Translations under genes and position numbers: made by a program | Part shown: piece after piece, positions 29,319-38,169 of the stretch | Layout: every line of letters starts with the position of its first letter | Position numbering within the stretch: position 1 is the first letter of the stretch | The notes under the pieces: generated by a model | Told to the model about the DNA's origin: nothing | The model's input: only the letters and a program-made list of their open reading frames with translations | Databases searched by the model: none | NCBI RefSeq assembly: GCF_002005565.1 | Contig: NZ_BDJC01000025.1 | Coordinates: 31,978 to 95,977, forward strand | DNA length: 64,000 nucleotides | Direction: 5' to 3' | Source: Streptomyces sp. JHA26 | Lineage (GTDB): Bacteria > Actinomycetota > Actinomycetes > Streptomycetales > Streptomycetaceae

Positions 29319-31226
29319 ATGTCGCCGGATGCCCGGAACGGGCCCGGGTCCACGGTCTCTCGCAGAACTACGGGTGCGATGTCTGTCAAGACAGATGAGG
29401 AAATGTCGGATGCGGTTCCGAAACCCGCCTCCCAGGCCGCCGGCCCCACGCGCGCGGGCCGGGTGCTGCGCGGCCCGCGTCCGGAGGCCGTGCCCGTCCT
29501 CGTCGGCAGAGCCTGCACCCTGGTCGGCCTGCTGAACATCGCCGCGGGCGTCTTCCCCCGCTTCCGGCACAGCCGTATGCACGCCGTCGCCGAGGTGCTG
29601 CCCGGCACGTTCGGCCCGTTCGCCGCGGCGCTCTCGCTCAGCACGGGCGTCCTGCTCCTGCTGCTCGCGCACGGGCTCAAGCGCCGCAAGCGCCGGGCCT
29701 GGCGGGCCGCCGTGGCCCTGCTGCCACTGGGCGCCGTCGCACAGCTCACCTACCGCCACTCCCTCGTCGGGATGCTCATCTCCCTGGCGCTGCTCGCCCC
29801 GCTGCTGCGCCACCGCGGCCAGTTCGCGGCGCTGCCCGACCCGCGCAGCCGCTGGAAGGCGCTCGCCAACTTCGTCCTCATGAGCGCCGGTTCCCTCGCC
29901 CTCGGACTGGTCGTCGTCAGTGCCCACCCGCACCGCACGGTCGGCGACCCGAGCCTGGCCGACCGCCTCACGCACGTGCTGTACGGCCTGTTCGGCTTCG
30001 AGGGGCCGATCGACTACCGGGGCAACACGTCCTGGACGGTCGCCTTCTCCCTCGGCGCCCTCGGCCTGCTCACCGCCGTCACCACCATCTACCTGGCCTT
30101 CCGCCCCGAACACCCGGCCGCGCGCCTGACGGAGGACGACGAGACGCGCCTGCGCGCCCTGCTGGCCAAGCACGGCAGCCGCGACTCCCTCGGTCACTTC
30201 GCGCTGCGCCGTGACAAGGCCGTCGTCTTCTCCCCCAGCGGCAAGGCCGCCGTCACCTACCGCGTCGTCTCCGGCGTGATGCTCGCCAGCGGCGACCCGA
30301 TCGGTGACGTCGAGGCCTGGCCGGGCGCCATCGAACGCTTCATGGACGAGGCCCGCGCCCACTCCTGGACGCCCGCCGTCATGGGCTGCTCCGAGACCGG
30401 CGGCGAGGTGTGGACCCGCGAGACCGGGCTCGACGCCCTCGAACTGGGCGACGAGGCGGTGGTGGACGTCGCGGATTTCTCCCTCGCCGGCCGCGCGATG
30501 CGCAACGTGCGCCAGATGGTCAAGCGCATCGAGCGGGCCGGTTACGAGACCCGGGTACGGCGCGTGGCTGACCTCGGCGACGCCGAGCTGGACCGGATCC
30601 GCCGGGCCGCCGACGACTGGCGCGGCACGGACACCGAGCGCGGCTTCTCGATGGCCCTCGGCCGCATCGGCGACCCGGCCGACGGCGACTGCCTGATCGC
30701 GACCGCGCACAAGCAGGACGCCGAGCCCGGCGAGTACGGCGACCTCAAGGCGATCCTGCACTTCGTGCCGTGGGGCGCCGACGGCGTCTCCCTCGACCTG
30801 ATGCGCCGCGACCGCTCGGCCGACCCGGGCATGAACGAGCTGCTGATCGTGGCCGCGCTCCAGGCCGCCCCGAAGCTGGGCATCGCGCGGGTCTCCCTGA
30901 ACTTCGCCATGTTCCGCGCGGCGCTCGCACGCGGCGAGAAGATCGGCGCGGGGCCGGTGCTGCGGGCGTGGCGCGGGCTGCTGGTGTTCCTCTCGCGCTG
31001 GTTCCAGATCGAGTCCCTGTACAAGTTCAACGCCAAGTTCCGGCCCCGCTGGGAGCCGCGCTTCGTGGTCTACCGCACATCGGCCGACCTGCCCCGCATC
31101 GGCTTCGCCGCCATGCAGGCGGAGGGCTTCGTCACGCTCACGCTCCCCCGCTTCCTGCGGCGCCGTGCGACCACGCGACGACCGTGCGCGCACGGGGTGA
31201 CGGAACGGGAGGCCCGAGCGGCGTGA
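29319..31226 (+). CDS. Lysylphosphatidylglycerol synthase-like membrane protein (DUF2156)
   Basis: A 635-residue protein. About six membrane helices (residues 45-265) precede the DUF2156/LPG-synthase C-terminal domain made of two GNAT-like folds (FALRRDKAVVFSPSGKAAVT, VMLASGDPIGDVEAWPGAIE, FSMALGRIGDPADGDCLIAT, DGVSLDLMRRDRSADPGMNE, FAMFRAALARGEKIGAGPVL). Such proteins move lysine or alanine from tRNA to phosphatidylglycerol. There is no fused lysyl-tRNA synthetase domain, unlike mycobacterial LysX. ATG 29319 is favoured for its AGAGG five bases upstream; ATG 29379 is an alternative. The aminoacyl donor is not predictable. Confidence 0.88.
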   Translation: MSPDARNGPGSTVSRRTTGAMSVKTDEEMSDAVPKPASQAAGPTRAGRVLRGPRPEAVPVLVGRACTLVGLLNIAAGVFPRFRHSRMHAVAEVLPGTFGPFAAALSLSTGVLLLLLAHGLKRRKRRAWRAAVALLPLGAVAQLTYRHSLVGMLISLALLAPLLRHRGQFAALPDPRSRWKALANFVLMSAGSLALGLVVVSAHPHRTVGDPSLADRLTHVLYGLFGFEGPIDYRGNTSWTVAFSLGALGLLTAVTTIYLAFRPEHPAARLTEDDETRLRALLAKHGSRDSLGHFALRRDKAVVFSPSGKAAVTYRVVSGVMLASGDPIGDVEAWPGAIERFMDEARAHSWTPAVMGCSETGGEVWTRETGLDALELGDEAVVDVADFSLAGRAMRNVRQMVKRIERAGYETRVRRVADLGDAELDRIRRAADDWRGTDTERGFSMALGRIGDPADGDCLIATAHKQDAEPGEYGDLKAILHFVPWGADGVSLDLMRRDRSADPGMNELLIVAALQAAPKLGIARVSLNFAMFRAALARGEKIGAGPVLRAWRGLLVFLSRWFQIESLYKFNAKFRPRWEPRFVVYRTSADLPRIGFAAMQAEGFVTLTLPRFLRRRATTRRPCAHGVTEREARAA

Positions 31227-31231
31227 CGGGG

Positions 31232-31310
31232 ACCCGGCACAGGCCGCCGCAGGCACCCCGCGCAAGCGCCGCAGGTGCCCACGGGCACCCCGCACCACCG
31301 CCGGAGGCAT
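31232..31310 (+). repeat. Dispersed intergenic repeat, copy 2 (longer)
   Basis: Matches the minus strand of 11571-11616. The shared block (31232-31267) is followed by about 28 bases that repeat the theme (GCAGGTGCCCACGGGCACCC) before the common CGCCGGAGGC end. It ends about 15 bases before the predicted folP -10 box, so it may influence folP. Confidence 0.78.
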
Positions 31311-31336
31311 CCGCCCGCTGGGCCTACGCTGAACAC

Positions 31337-32266
31337 ATGAGCAAGCAGACCGGCCGCCGCCACCTGGCGGGACTGACCGCATGGGACCGCTGTGCGGTCA
31401 TGGGGGTCGTCAACGTGACCCCCGACTCCTTCTCCGACGGCGGTCGCTTCTTCGACACCACGGCCGCCATCAAGCACGGCCTCGACCTCGTCGCCCAGGG
31501 CGCCGACCTGGTGGACGTCGGCGGCGAGTCGACCCGCCCCGGCGCGACCCGCGTCGACGAGGACGAGGAACTCCGCCGGGTCGTCCCGGTCGTGCGCGGC
31601 CTGGCCTCCGAGGGCGTCACGATCTCCGTCGACACGATGCGCGCCTCCGTCGCCGAGCAGGCCCTCGCCGCCGGCGCCGCCCTCGTCAACGACGTCAGCG
31701 GCGGCCTCGCCGACCCCCGGATGATCCCGGTCGTGGCCGACGCCGACGCCCCCTTCGTCGTCATGCACTGGCGCGGCTTCCTGGAGGGCGGCAACGTCCG
31801 CGGCACCTACGCCGACGTCGTCGCCGAGGTCGTCGACGAGCTCCACGCGCGCGTGGAGGCGGTCCTGGAGGGCGGCATCGCCGCCGACCGCATCGTCGTC
31901 GACCCCGGCCTCGGCTTCTCCAAGGACGCCGAGCACGACCTCGTCCTCCTCGCCCACCTCGACCGTCTGCTCGCCCTCGGCCACCCCCTGCTCGTCGCCG
32001 CCTCCCGCAAGCGCTTCCTCGGCCGCGTCCTGGCCGGCCCGCAGGCCGCCCCGCCGCCCGCCCGCGAGCGCGACGCGGCCACCGCCGCCGTCTCCGCGCT
32101 CGCGGCACACGCCGGCGCGTGGGCGGTGCGCGTGCACGAGGTGCGCGCGACGGCGGACGCGGTACGGGTCGCGCGCGCGGTGGCGGGAGCACGGACGACG
32201 GACCCGGCGAAGGCGCCGGCCGCGAAGGCGCCGTCGGACAGAGGCGGCCCGGAAGGAGCCCGGTGA
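31337..32266 (+). CDS. folP: Dihydropteroate synthase
   Basis: Condenses p-aminobenzoate with hydroxymethyl-dihydropterin diphosphate; the sulfonamide target. The 309-residue TIM barrel has VMGVVNVTPDSFSDGGRFFD, DLVDVGGESTRPGA, ISVDTMRASVAEQAL, LVNDVSGG, DPGLGFSKDAEHDL and ASRKRFLGR, all intact. The Ala/Lys-rich C-terminal 25 residues are an extra tail. TACGCT (31325-31330) six bases before ATG 31337 points to a leaderless transcript. It begins the folP-SnoaL run, with the next start overlapping its stop. Confidence 0.97.
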   Translation: MSKQTGRRHLAGLTAWDRCAVMGVVNVTPDSFSDGGRFFDTTAAIKHGLDLVAQGADLVDVGGESTRPGATRVDEDEELRRVVPVVRGLASEGVTISVDTMRASVAEQALAAGAALVNDVSGGLADPRMIPVVADADAPFVVMHWRGFLEGGNVRGTYADVVAEVVDELHARVEAVLEGGIAADRIVVDPGLGFSKDAEHDLVLLAHLDRLLALGHPLLVAASRKRFLGRVLAGPQAAPPPARERDAATAAVSALAAHAGAWAVRVHEVRATADAVRVARAVAGARTTDPAKAPAAKAPSDRGGPEGAR

Positions 32267-32766
32267 ACGCCCCCCACATCGACGTCGAAGAGGTCGAGGC
32301 CACCAACACCGCCTTCTACGAGGCCCTCGAGCAGGGTGACTTCGAGAAGGTGTCGGAGCTCTGGCTCACCCCGTCCGACCTGGGCATCGACGAGAGCTAC
32401 CACGACCCGGCGGACTCCGGCGTGGTCTCCTGCGTCCACCCCGGCTGGCCGGTGCTCACCGGCCGCGGTGAGGTCCTGCGGTCGTACGCGCTGATCATGG
32501 CGAACACCGACTACATCCAGTTCTTCCTCACCGACGTGCACGTCTCCGTCACCGGCGACACCGCCCTGGTGACCTGCACGGAGAACATCCTCAGCGGCGG
32601 CCCCGCCCCCGAGGGCGACGGCGAGCTCGGACCGCTCGTCGGCCAGCTCGTGGTCGCCACCAACACGTACCGCCGCACGCCCTCGGGCTGGAAACTCTGG
32701 TCGCACCACGCCTCGCCGGTCCTGACGGAGAACGACGACGAGAACGGCGAGGACGCACCCCCCTGA
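32263..32766 (+). CDS. SnoaL-like/NTF2-fold protein in folate operon
   Basis: A 167-residue protein of the nuclear transport factor 2/SnoaL fold: VEATNTAFYEALEQGDFEKV at the N-terminus, a central TGRGEVLRSYALIMANTDYI and a C-terminal WKLWSHHASPV strand. Usually a small-molecule pocket; no catalytic residues can be assigned. It sits between folP and folB in streptomycetes, so a folate-linked role is a guess. GTG 32263 overlaps the folP stop (GTGA), with GGAAGGAG upstream. The acidic C-terminus is probably disordered. Confidence 0.88.
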   Translation: MNAPHIDVEEVEATNTAFYEALEQGDFEKVSELWLTPSDLGIDESYHDPADSGVVSCVHPGWPVLTGRGEVLRSYALIMANTDYIQFFLTDVHVSVTGDTALVTCTENILSGGPAPEGDGELGPLVGQLVVATNTYRRTPSGWKLWSHHASPVLTENDDENGEDAPP

Positions 32767-33004
32767 GCCGACGACGGGCGAGAAGTGGCGGGAATCACGG
32801 ACCTCCGGATACGGACGGCCACCATCCCGTGAGCCACCGGCTTCGCCAGGGCAAACGTACGGTGAAACCTCCGGACGTCCGCCCGGACCCGCGCCCCTCG
32901 CGTCCCGGCGATGTCGGTGCCCGCGGGTAGATTCGACTGAGGCCGGGGTACCGCCCGCACGTGGTGCGCACCGGCCGTGACCGACGACTGCAGGAGTGAT
33001 TCGT

Positions 33005-33364
33005 GTGGATCGTGTCGCGCTGCGCGGCCTGAAGGCCCGCGGGCACCACGGTGTGTTCCCCAAGGAGCGCGAGGAGGGCCAGACCTTCCTCGTGGACATC
33101 GTCCTGGGCCTGGACACCCGACCGGCCGCGGCCGACGACGACCTGGCGAAGACCGTGCACTACGGCATCGTGGCCGAGGAGGTCGTGGCCGTCGTCGAGG
33201 GCGAGCCCGTCAACCTGGTGGAGACGCTCGCCGAGCGCATCGCCCAGGTCTGCCTGAAGCACGAGGGGGTCGAGGAGGTCGAGGTCTGCGTCCACAAGCC
33301 GGACGCGCCGATCACGGTGCCCTTCGACGACGTGACCGTCACCATCATCCGGAGCCGTGCATGA
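33005..33364 (+). CDS. folB: Dihydroneopterin aldolase
   Basis: Converts dihydroneopterin to hydroxymethyl-dihydropterin and glycolaldehyde. 119 residues, usual length, with GLKARGHHGVFPKEREEGQT, the catalytic-region TVHYGIVAEEVVAVVEGEPV, NLVETLAERIA and VCVHKPDAPI. I chose GTG 33005, which has AGGAG eight bases upstream; a GTG at 32996 lacks one. A 238-base gap separates it from the SnoaL-like gene and contains TAGATT (about 32930), so folB probably has its own promoter. Confidence 0.96.
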   Translation: MDRVALRGLKARGHHGVFPKEREEGQTFLVDIVLGLDTRPAAADDDLAKTVHYGIVAEEVVAVVEGEPVNLVETLAERIAQVCLKHEGVEEVEVCVHKPDAPITVPFDDVTVTIIRSRA

Positions 33365-33972
33365 GTGTCCCGTTCACCAACGGTCCCAGCGACCCGACCG
33401 TCCAGCCGGTGCCCGCGTCCGTCGTCGAGAGGGTGGACGCCGCCGACAGCACGCTGTCCAACCCCAAGCGCGCCGTGATCGCCCTCGGCGCCAACCTCGG
33501 CAACCGCCTGGAGACCCTCCAGGGCGCCATCGACGCGCTGGAGGAGACCCCCGGCGTGCGGATCAAGGGCGTCTCGCCGGTGTACGAGACCGAGCCGTGG
33601 GGCGTCGCGCCCGGCACCCAGCCGTCGTACTTCAACGCGGTCGTGATCCTGAAGACCACCCTGCCCCCGTCCTCCCTCCTGGAACGGGCGCACGCCGTCG
33701 AGGAGGCCTTCCACCGCGTCAGGGACGAGCGCTGGGGTCCGCGGACCCTCGACGTCGACATCGTCGCCTACGCCGACGTGGTCTCCGACGATCCGCACCT
33801 GACCCTGCCCCATCCGCGCGCCCACCAGCGCGCCTTCGTCCTCGCCCCGTGGCACGACGTGGACCCCGAGGCCCAGCTGCCCGGCCACGGCCCGGTCGCC
33901 GGCCTGCTGGACGCGGTGACACGCGAAGGCGTCGTGCCCCGGACCGACCTGGAACTCCACCTGCCCGAGTAG
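33361..33972 (+). CDS. folK: Hydroxymethyl-dihydropterin pyrophosphokinase
   Basis: Transfers diphosphate from ATP to hydroxymethyl-dihydropterin for FolP. The 203 residues include a 35-residue extra N-terminal tail before the fold (AVIALGANLGNRLETLQGAI), YETEPWG, FNAVVILKTTL, the signature RWGPRTLDVDIVAYADV, and LPHPRAHQRAFVLAPWHDV. ATG 33361 overlaps the folB stop. All conserved Asp residues of the signature are present. Confidence 0.97.
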   Translation: MSVPFTNGPSDPTVQPVPASVVERVDAADSTLSNPKRAVIALGANLGNRLETLQGAIDALEETPGVRIKGVSPVYETEPWGVAPGTQPSYFNAVVILKTTLPPSSLLERAHAVEEAFHRVRDERWGPRTLDVDIVAYADVVSDDPHLTLPHPRAHQRAFVLAPWHDVDPEAQLPGHGPVAGLLDAVTREGVVPRTDLELHLPE

Positions 33973-34073
33973 TCGTTAAGGTCGAGACGACCGAAGTCCG
34001 CCGCCGGACGCCCGCCGTCCGGGCGTGCGGCAGCCGACGCCCGTGCCGGACGTCCGGGGAGCGAAGGGGCACC

Positions 34074-34559
34074 GTGAAAGAGCTGCGCATCAGGATGCTG
34101 GCCGGCGTGTTCGTCGTCGCCGGAGTCCTGTCCTGGGCGGGTGCCCGCCTGTGGAACTCGCTCGGGACCCTTCCGAGCGTCCCTCTTGCCGCCCCCGTCG
34201 TGCTCGCGCTGATCGCCGTGATCCTGCTGGCCACGGCGCTCTCGATCCGCGCCCGGCTGAAGGCCCAGCGGGACCGGGTCCCCGGCGCCAAGGGCGTCGA
34301 CCCGCTGATGGCGGCCCGCTCGGTCGTCTTCGGCCAGGCCAGCGCCCTCGTGGCCGCCCTCGTCGCCGGCATGTACGGCGGCACGGGCGTGTTCCTGCTG
34401 GAGTACCTCGACATCCCCGCCCGCCGCGACCAGGCCGTCTACGCCGGCTTCTCGGTCCTCACCGGCATCGGCGTCATAGCGTCCGCCGTCTTCCTCGAGC
34501 GGGTCTGCAAGCTCCCGGACGACGAGGACGACAACGCGGGCACGGCCTCGACGACCTGA
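34074..34559 (+). CDS. DUF3180 membrane protein
   Basis: A 161-residue integral membrane protein with four helices (MLAGVFVVAGVLSWAGARLW, VPLAAPVVLALIAVILLATA, VFGQASALVAALVAGMYGGT, YAGFSVLTGIGVIASAVFLE) and an acidic tail. The family typically follows folK in actinobacteria; function unknown. GTG 34074 has AGGGG upstream. Convergent with folE, 39 bases apart. Confidence 0.88.
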   Translation: MKELRIRMLAGVFVVAGVLSWAGARLWNSLGTLPSVPLAAPVVLALIAVILLATALSIRARLKAQRDRVPGAKGVDPLMAARSVVFGQASALVAALVAGMYGGTGVFLLEYLDIPARRDQAVYAGFSVLTGIGVIASAVFLERVCKLPDDEDDNAGTASTT

Positions 34560-34598
34560 CCGTCACCACGCCCCCGGTGGTCCCGGCCCGCGCGGTGG

Positions 34599-35204
34599 TC
34601 AGCTCGCCATGATCAGGCTCATCGCCTCGTTGCGGGTGGCGAGGTCGCGCAGCTGGCCGCGCACCGCCGAGGTGATGGTCTTCGCGCCCGGCTTGCGGAT
34701 GCCCCGCATCGACATGCACATGTGCTCGCACTCGATGACGACGATCACGCCGCGCGGTTCCAGGATCTCCATCAGGGAGTCCGCGATCTGCGTGGTGAGA
34801 CGTTCCTGCACCTGCGGTCGGCGGGCGTAGACGTCCACGAGGCGGGCGAGCTTGGACAGCCCGGTGATCTTCCCGCTGGCGGACGGGATGTACCCGACGT
34901 GGGCGACACCGCGGAAGGGGACCAGGTGGTGCTCGCACGTGCTGAACACCTCGATGTCCTTCACCAGGACCATCTCGTCGTGACCGAGGTCGAAGGTCGT
35001 CGTCAGGACGTCCTGGGGCTCCTGCCAGAGACCGGCGAATATCTCCCGGTACGCCCGCGCCACCCGCGCCGGCGTCTCCCTCAGACCCTCACGGTCCGGG
35101 TCCTCGCCGACCGCGATCAGCAGTTCGCGTACGGCGTTCTCGGCCCGCTTCTCGTCGAACTCGCCGATCGGTTCCTGGCCGTCCAGCGTCACGGGGTCGG
35201 TCAT
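34599..35204 (-). CDS. folE: GTP cyclohydrolase I
   Basis: Opens GTP to dihydroneopterin triphosphate, the first step of folate synthesis. The 201-residue protein has the zinc ligands in STCEHHLVPF (Cys, His) and the later Cys in ECEHMCMSMRGIRKPGA, plus VGYIPSASGKITGLSKLARL. It is a canonical zinc-dependent enzyme. ATG 35204 is chosen. It follows ftsH on the minus strand but is separated by the hairpin at 35248-35284, which should reduce read-through. It converges on the folP-DUF3180 block rather than preceding it. Confidence 0.97.
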   Translation of the reverse strand: MTDPVTLDGQEPIGEFDEKRAENAVRELLIAVGEDPDREGLRETPARVARAYREIFAGLWQEPQDVLTTTFDLGHDEMVLVKDIEVFSTCEHHLVPFRGVAHVGYIPSASGKITGLSKLARLVDVYARRPQVQERLTTQIADSLMEILEPRGVIVVIECEHMCMSMRGIRKPGAKTITSAVRGQLRDLATRNEAMSLIMAS

Positions 35205-35247
35205 CGGGTGCCTCGTTCCTGTTTCTCGCGTGCCGGCATACGGAAAT

Positions 35248-35284
35248 GCCGCGCCCCCCAAGGCTAGAACCTGGGGGGCGCGGC
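35248..35284 (-). terminator. Terminator/attenuator between ftsH and folE
   Basis: A perfect 13-bp stem (35248-35260 with 35272-35284, 11-base loop) lies between the ftsH stop and folE start. As ftsH and folE point the same way, it ends ftsH mRNA or partly attenuates folE. Confidence 0.8.
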
Positions 35285-35323
35285 GTGCATTCCGGGCCTG
35301 CGGGGCCCGCGGGGAGAGCCGGA

Positions 35324-37363
35324 TCAGCTCTCCGGGCGGTCCTCCGTGGCTCGCTCCGGTGCCGGGGCGGGCTCCGCGGCGGTGCTCTTGGCGGTGGAGA
35401 TCGCCGCCGTCGCACCGTTCGCCCCGTTCGTCAGCGCGAGCTCCTTGGGGGAGAGCACCGGCGGGCGGGTCGAGGGGGTGCGGCGGGAGGAACCGGTCCA
35501 GGCGGGCCGGGGCGGGCGCTTGACGATCGGGGCGAAGATCTCGGCGATCTCCTCCTTGCCGAGCGTCTCCTTCTCCAGCAGGGCGAGGACGAGGTTGTCC
35601 AGGACGTCGCGGTTCTCGACCAGGATCTCCCAGGCCTCGTTGTGCGCCGTCTCGATGAGCTTCTTGACCTCTTCGTCGACCAGCGCGGCGACCTCTTCCG
35701 AGTAGTCGCGCTGGTGCGCCATCTCACGGCCGAGGAAGGGCTCGGTGTTGTCGCCGCCGAACTTGATCGCGCCGAGACGCTCGGTCATGCCGTACTGGGT
35801 GACCATCGCGCGGGCCACACCGGTGGCCTTCTCGATGTCGTTGGCGGCACCGGTCGTCGGGTCGTGGAAGACCAGTTCCTCGGCCGCGCGGCCGCCCAGC
35901 ATGTAGGCGAGCTGGTCGAGCATCTCGTTGCGCGTGGTCGAGTACTTGTCCTCGTCCGGGAGCACCATCGTGTAACCGAGGGCGCGGCCGCGGGAGAGGA
36001 TCGTGATCTTGTGGACCGGGTCGGAGTTCGGTGAGGCCGCCGCGACCAGGGCGTGACCGCCCTCGTGGTACGCGGTGATCTTCTTCTCCTTGTCCGACAT
36101 GATCCGGGTCCGCTTCTGCGGGCCCGCGACCACGCGGTCGATCGCCTCGTCCAGCATGCGGTTGTCGATCAGCTTCTGGTCGCTGCGGGCCGTCAGCAGC
36201 GCGGCCTCGTTCAGCACGTTGGCCAGATCGGCACCGGTCATGCCGGGCGTACGCCGGGCGACGGCCGACAGGTCGACGTCCGGGGCGACCGGCTTGCCCT
36301 TCTGGTGGACCTTGAGGATCTCCAGACGGCCCTGCATGTCCGGCCGGTCGACGGCGATCTGCCGGTCGAAGCGGCCCGGGCGCAGCAGCGCCGGGTCGAG
36401 GATGTCGGGCCGGTTCGTCGCGGCGATGAGGATCACGCCGCCCTTGACGTCGAAGCCGTCCATCTCGACGAGCAGCTGGTTCAGCGTCTGCTCGCGCTCG
36501 TCGTGACCGCCGCCGAGGCCGGCGCCGCGGTGACGGCCGACCGCGTCGATCTCGTCGACGAAGACGATGGCCGGGGCGTTCGCCTTGGCCTGCTCGAACA
36601 GGTCACGCACACGGGAGGCACCGACACCGACGAACATCTCGACGAAGTCGGAACCGGAGATCGAGTAGAACGGCACGCCCGCCTCGCCCGCGACGGCGCG
36701 CGCGAGCAGGGTCTTGCCGGTACCGGGGGGCCCGTAGAGCAGGACGCCCTTGGGGATCTTGGCGCCGACGGCCTGGAACTTCGCCGGCTCCTGGAGGAAC
36801 TCCTTGATCTCGTGGAGCTCCTCGACCGCCTCGTCCGACCCGGCGACGTCGGCGAACGTCGTCTTGGGGGTGTCCTTGGTGATGAGCTTCGCCTTGGACT
36901 TCCCGAAGTTCATGACCCGGGAGCCGCCGCCCTGCATCTGGTTCATCAGGAACAGGAAGACGACCACGATCAGGACGAACGGCAGCAGGGACAGCAGGAT
37001 GCCGACGAACGCGTTCTGCTTGGACGGCGACACGGTGTAGCCGTCGGGGATCTGCTTGTCCTGGTACTTGTTCTGCAGGGTGCCGGCGATGGTCACGCCC
37101 TGGTCGCCGATGTAGCTCGCCTGGATCTTCGAGCTGCCCTTGATCTTCTCGCCGTCCTTGAGCTGGACCTTGATGATCTGCTCGTCACCGGTGGTCAGCT
37201 TGGCCGACTCGACCTTGTTGTCGTTGATCGCCTGGACGACCTGGCCAGTGTCCACCGTCTTGTAGCCGCCGGACGAGCCGACGACCTGCATCAACACGAC
37301 CACGGCAAGGACGGCCAGCACGATCCACATGACCGGCCCACGGAAGTATCGCTTCACGTCCAT
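35324..37363 (-). CDS. ftsH: ATP-dependent zinc metalloprotease FtsH
   Basis: Membrane AAA+ protease for quality control of membrane and short-lived proteins. About 679 residues: a membrane segment (VMWIVLAVLAVVVLMQVV), a periplasmic FtsH_ext domain, a second segment (AFVGILLSLLPFVLIVVVFL), AAA with Walker A GPPGTGKT near residue 210, Walker B IVFVDEIDAVGRHRG, SRH ATNRPDILDPALLRPGRFDR, the zinc motif HEGGH near 433, and a disordered Pro/Ala tail. I start at MDVKRYFRGP (37363), the usual beginning; an ATG 12 codons earlier (37399) is possible. Neither has a clear ribosome site. Confidence 0.97.
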   Translation of the reverse strand: MDVKRYFRGPVMWIVLAVLAVVVLMQVVGSSGGYKTVDTGQVVQAINDNKVESAKLTTGDEQIIKVQLKDGEKIKGSSKIQASYIGDQGVTIAGTLQNKYQDKQIPDGYTVSPSKQNAFVGILLSLLPFVLIVVVFLFLMNQMQGGGSRVMNFGKSKAKLITKDTPKTTFADVAGSDEAVEELHEIKEFLQEPAKFQAVGAKIPKGVLLYGPPGTGKTLLARAVAGEAGVPFYSISGSDFVEMFVGVGASRVRDLFEQAKANAPAIVFVDEIDAVGRHRGAGLGGGHDEREQTLNQLLVEMDGFDVKGGVILIAATNRPDILDPALLRPGRFDRQIAVDRPDMQGRLEILKVHQKGKPVAPDVDLSAVARRTPGMTGADLANVLNEAALLTARSDQKLIDNRMLDEAIDRVVAGPQKRTRIMSDKEKKITAYHEGGHALVAAASPNSDPVHKITILSRGRALGYTMVLPDEDKYSTTRNEMLDQLAYMLGGRAAEELVFHDPTTGAANDIEKATGVARAMVTQYGMTERLGAIKFGGDNTEPFLGREMAHQRDYSEEVAALVDEEVKKLIETAHNEAWEILVENRDVLDNLVLALLEKETLGKEEIAEIFAPIVKRPPRPAWTGSSRRTPSTRPPVLSPKELALTNGANGATAAISTAKSTAAEPAPAPERATEDRPES

Positions 37364-37537
37364 CCACACGGAGCGGTGCCGCCCCGTCCCTCCTGCCATA
37401 GTGAGTTTGATAAGACAGTTCTTCTGACGGTACCCCAGCCTGGTGGCCCGAAGCCGCACAGGACGGTCGACGTCCCGTCTGCATGCTCCAACGGCGCGGG
37501 GGCCGCCGGGGTTCCCGTTCCGCCCTACGGGGCTGTG

Positions 37538-38098
37538 CTAGCCACCGTAGACGTGGGGCGCGAGCGTACCGACGAACGGCAGGTTCCGGTACTTCTCGGC
37601 GTAGTCGAGTCCGTAGCCGACGACGAACTCGTTGGGGATGTCGAAACCGACCCACTCCACGTCGATGGCCACCTTGGCGGCGTCGGGCTTGCGCAGCAGC
37701 GTGCACACCCTGAGGGAGGCGGGCTCGCGCGAGCCGAGGTTGGAGATCAGCCAGGACAGGGTCAGGCCGGAGTCGATGATGTCCTCGACGATCAGGACGT
37801 GCTTGCCCTTGATGTCGGTGTCGAGGTCCTTGAGGATCCGCACCACGCCGGAGGACTGGGTACCCGCGCCGTACGAGGACACCGCCATCCAGTCCATGGT
37901 GACGGGGGTGGACAGCGACCGGGCGAGGTCGGCCATGACCATCACGGCGCCCTTGAGGACACCGACGATGAGCAGGTCCTTGCCCTCGTACTCCGCGTCG
38001 ATCTTCGCGGCCAGTTCGGCCAGCTTCGCGTCGATCTCTTCCTTGGTGATGAGTACCTTCTCGAGGTCGGCACCCATGTCGTTCGCGTCCACCCGCAT
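37538..38098 (-). CDS. hpt: Hypoxanthine phosphoribosyltransferase
   Basis: Salvages hypoxanthine/guanine with PRPP. The 186-residue type I PRTase has VGVLKGAVMVMADLARSLST, the flexible loop VSSYGAGTQSSG, PRPP motif VLIVEDIIDSGLTLSW, and base-binding WVGFDIPNEFVVGYGLDYAE. ATG 38098 is chosen; the ATG seven codons later (MGADLEKV) is a realistic alternative. It lies between tilS and ftsH, the order usual in bacteria. Confidence 0.96.
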   Translation of the reverse strand: MRVDANDMGADLEKVLITKEEIDAKLAELAAKIDAEYEGKDLLIVGVLKGAVMVMADLARSLSTPVTMDWMAVSSYGAGTQSSGVVRILKDLDTDIKGKHVLIVEDIIDSGLTLSWLISNLGSREPASLRVCTLLRKPDAAKVAIDVEWVGFDIPNEFVVGYGLDYAEKYRNLPFVGTLAPHVYGG

Positions 38099-38169
38099 CA
38101 CTTTCGGTCGTCCCACCGGCCACTCCGGGCCACCCCGGTGACCCGGTCGGGTCGGTGGGAGGTCCGGAT

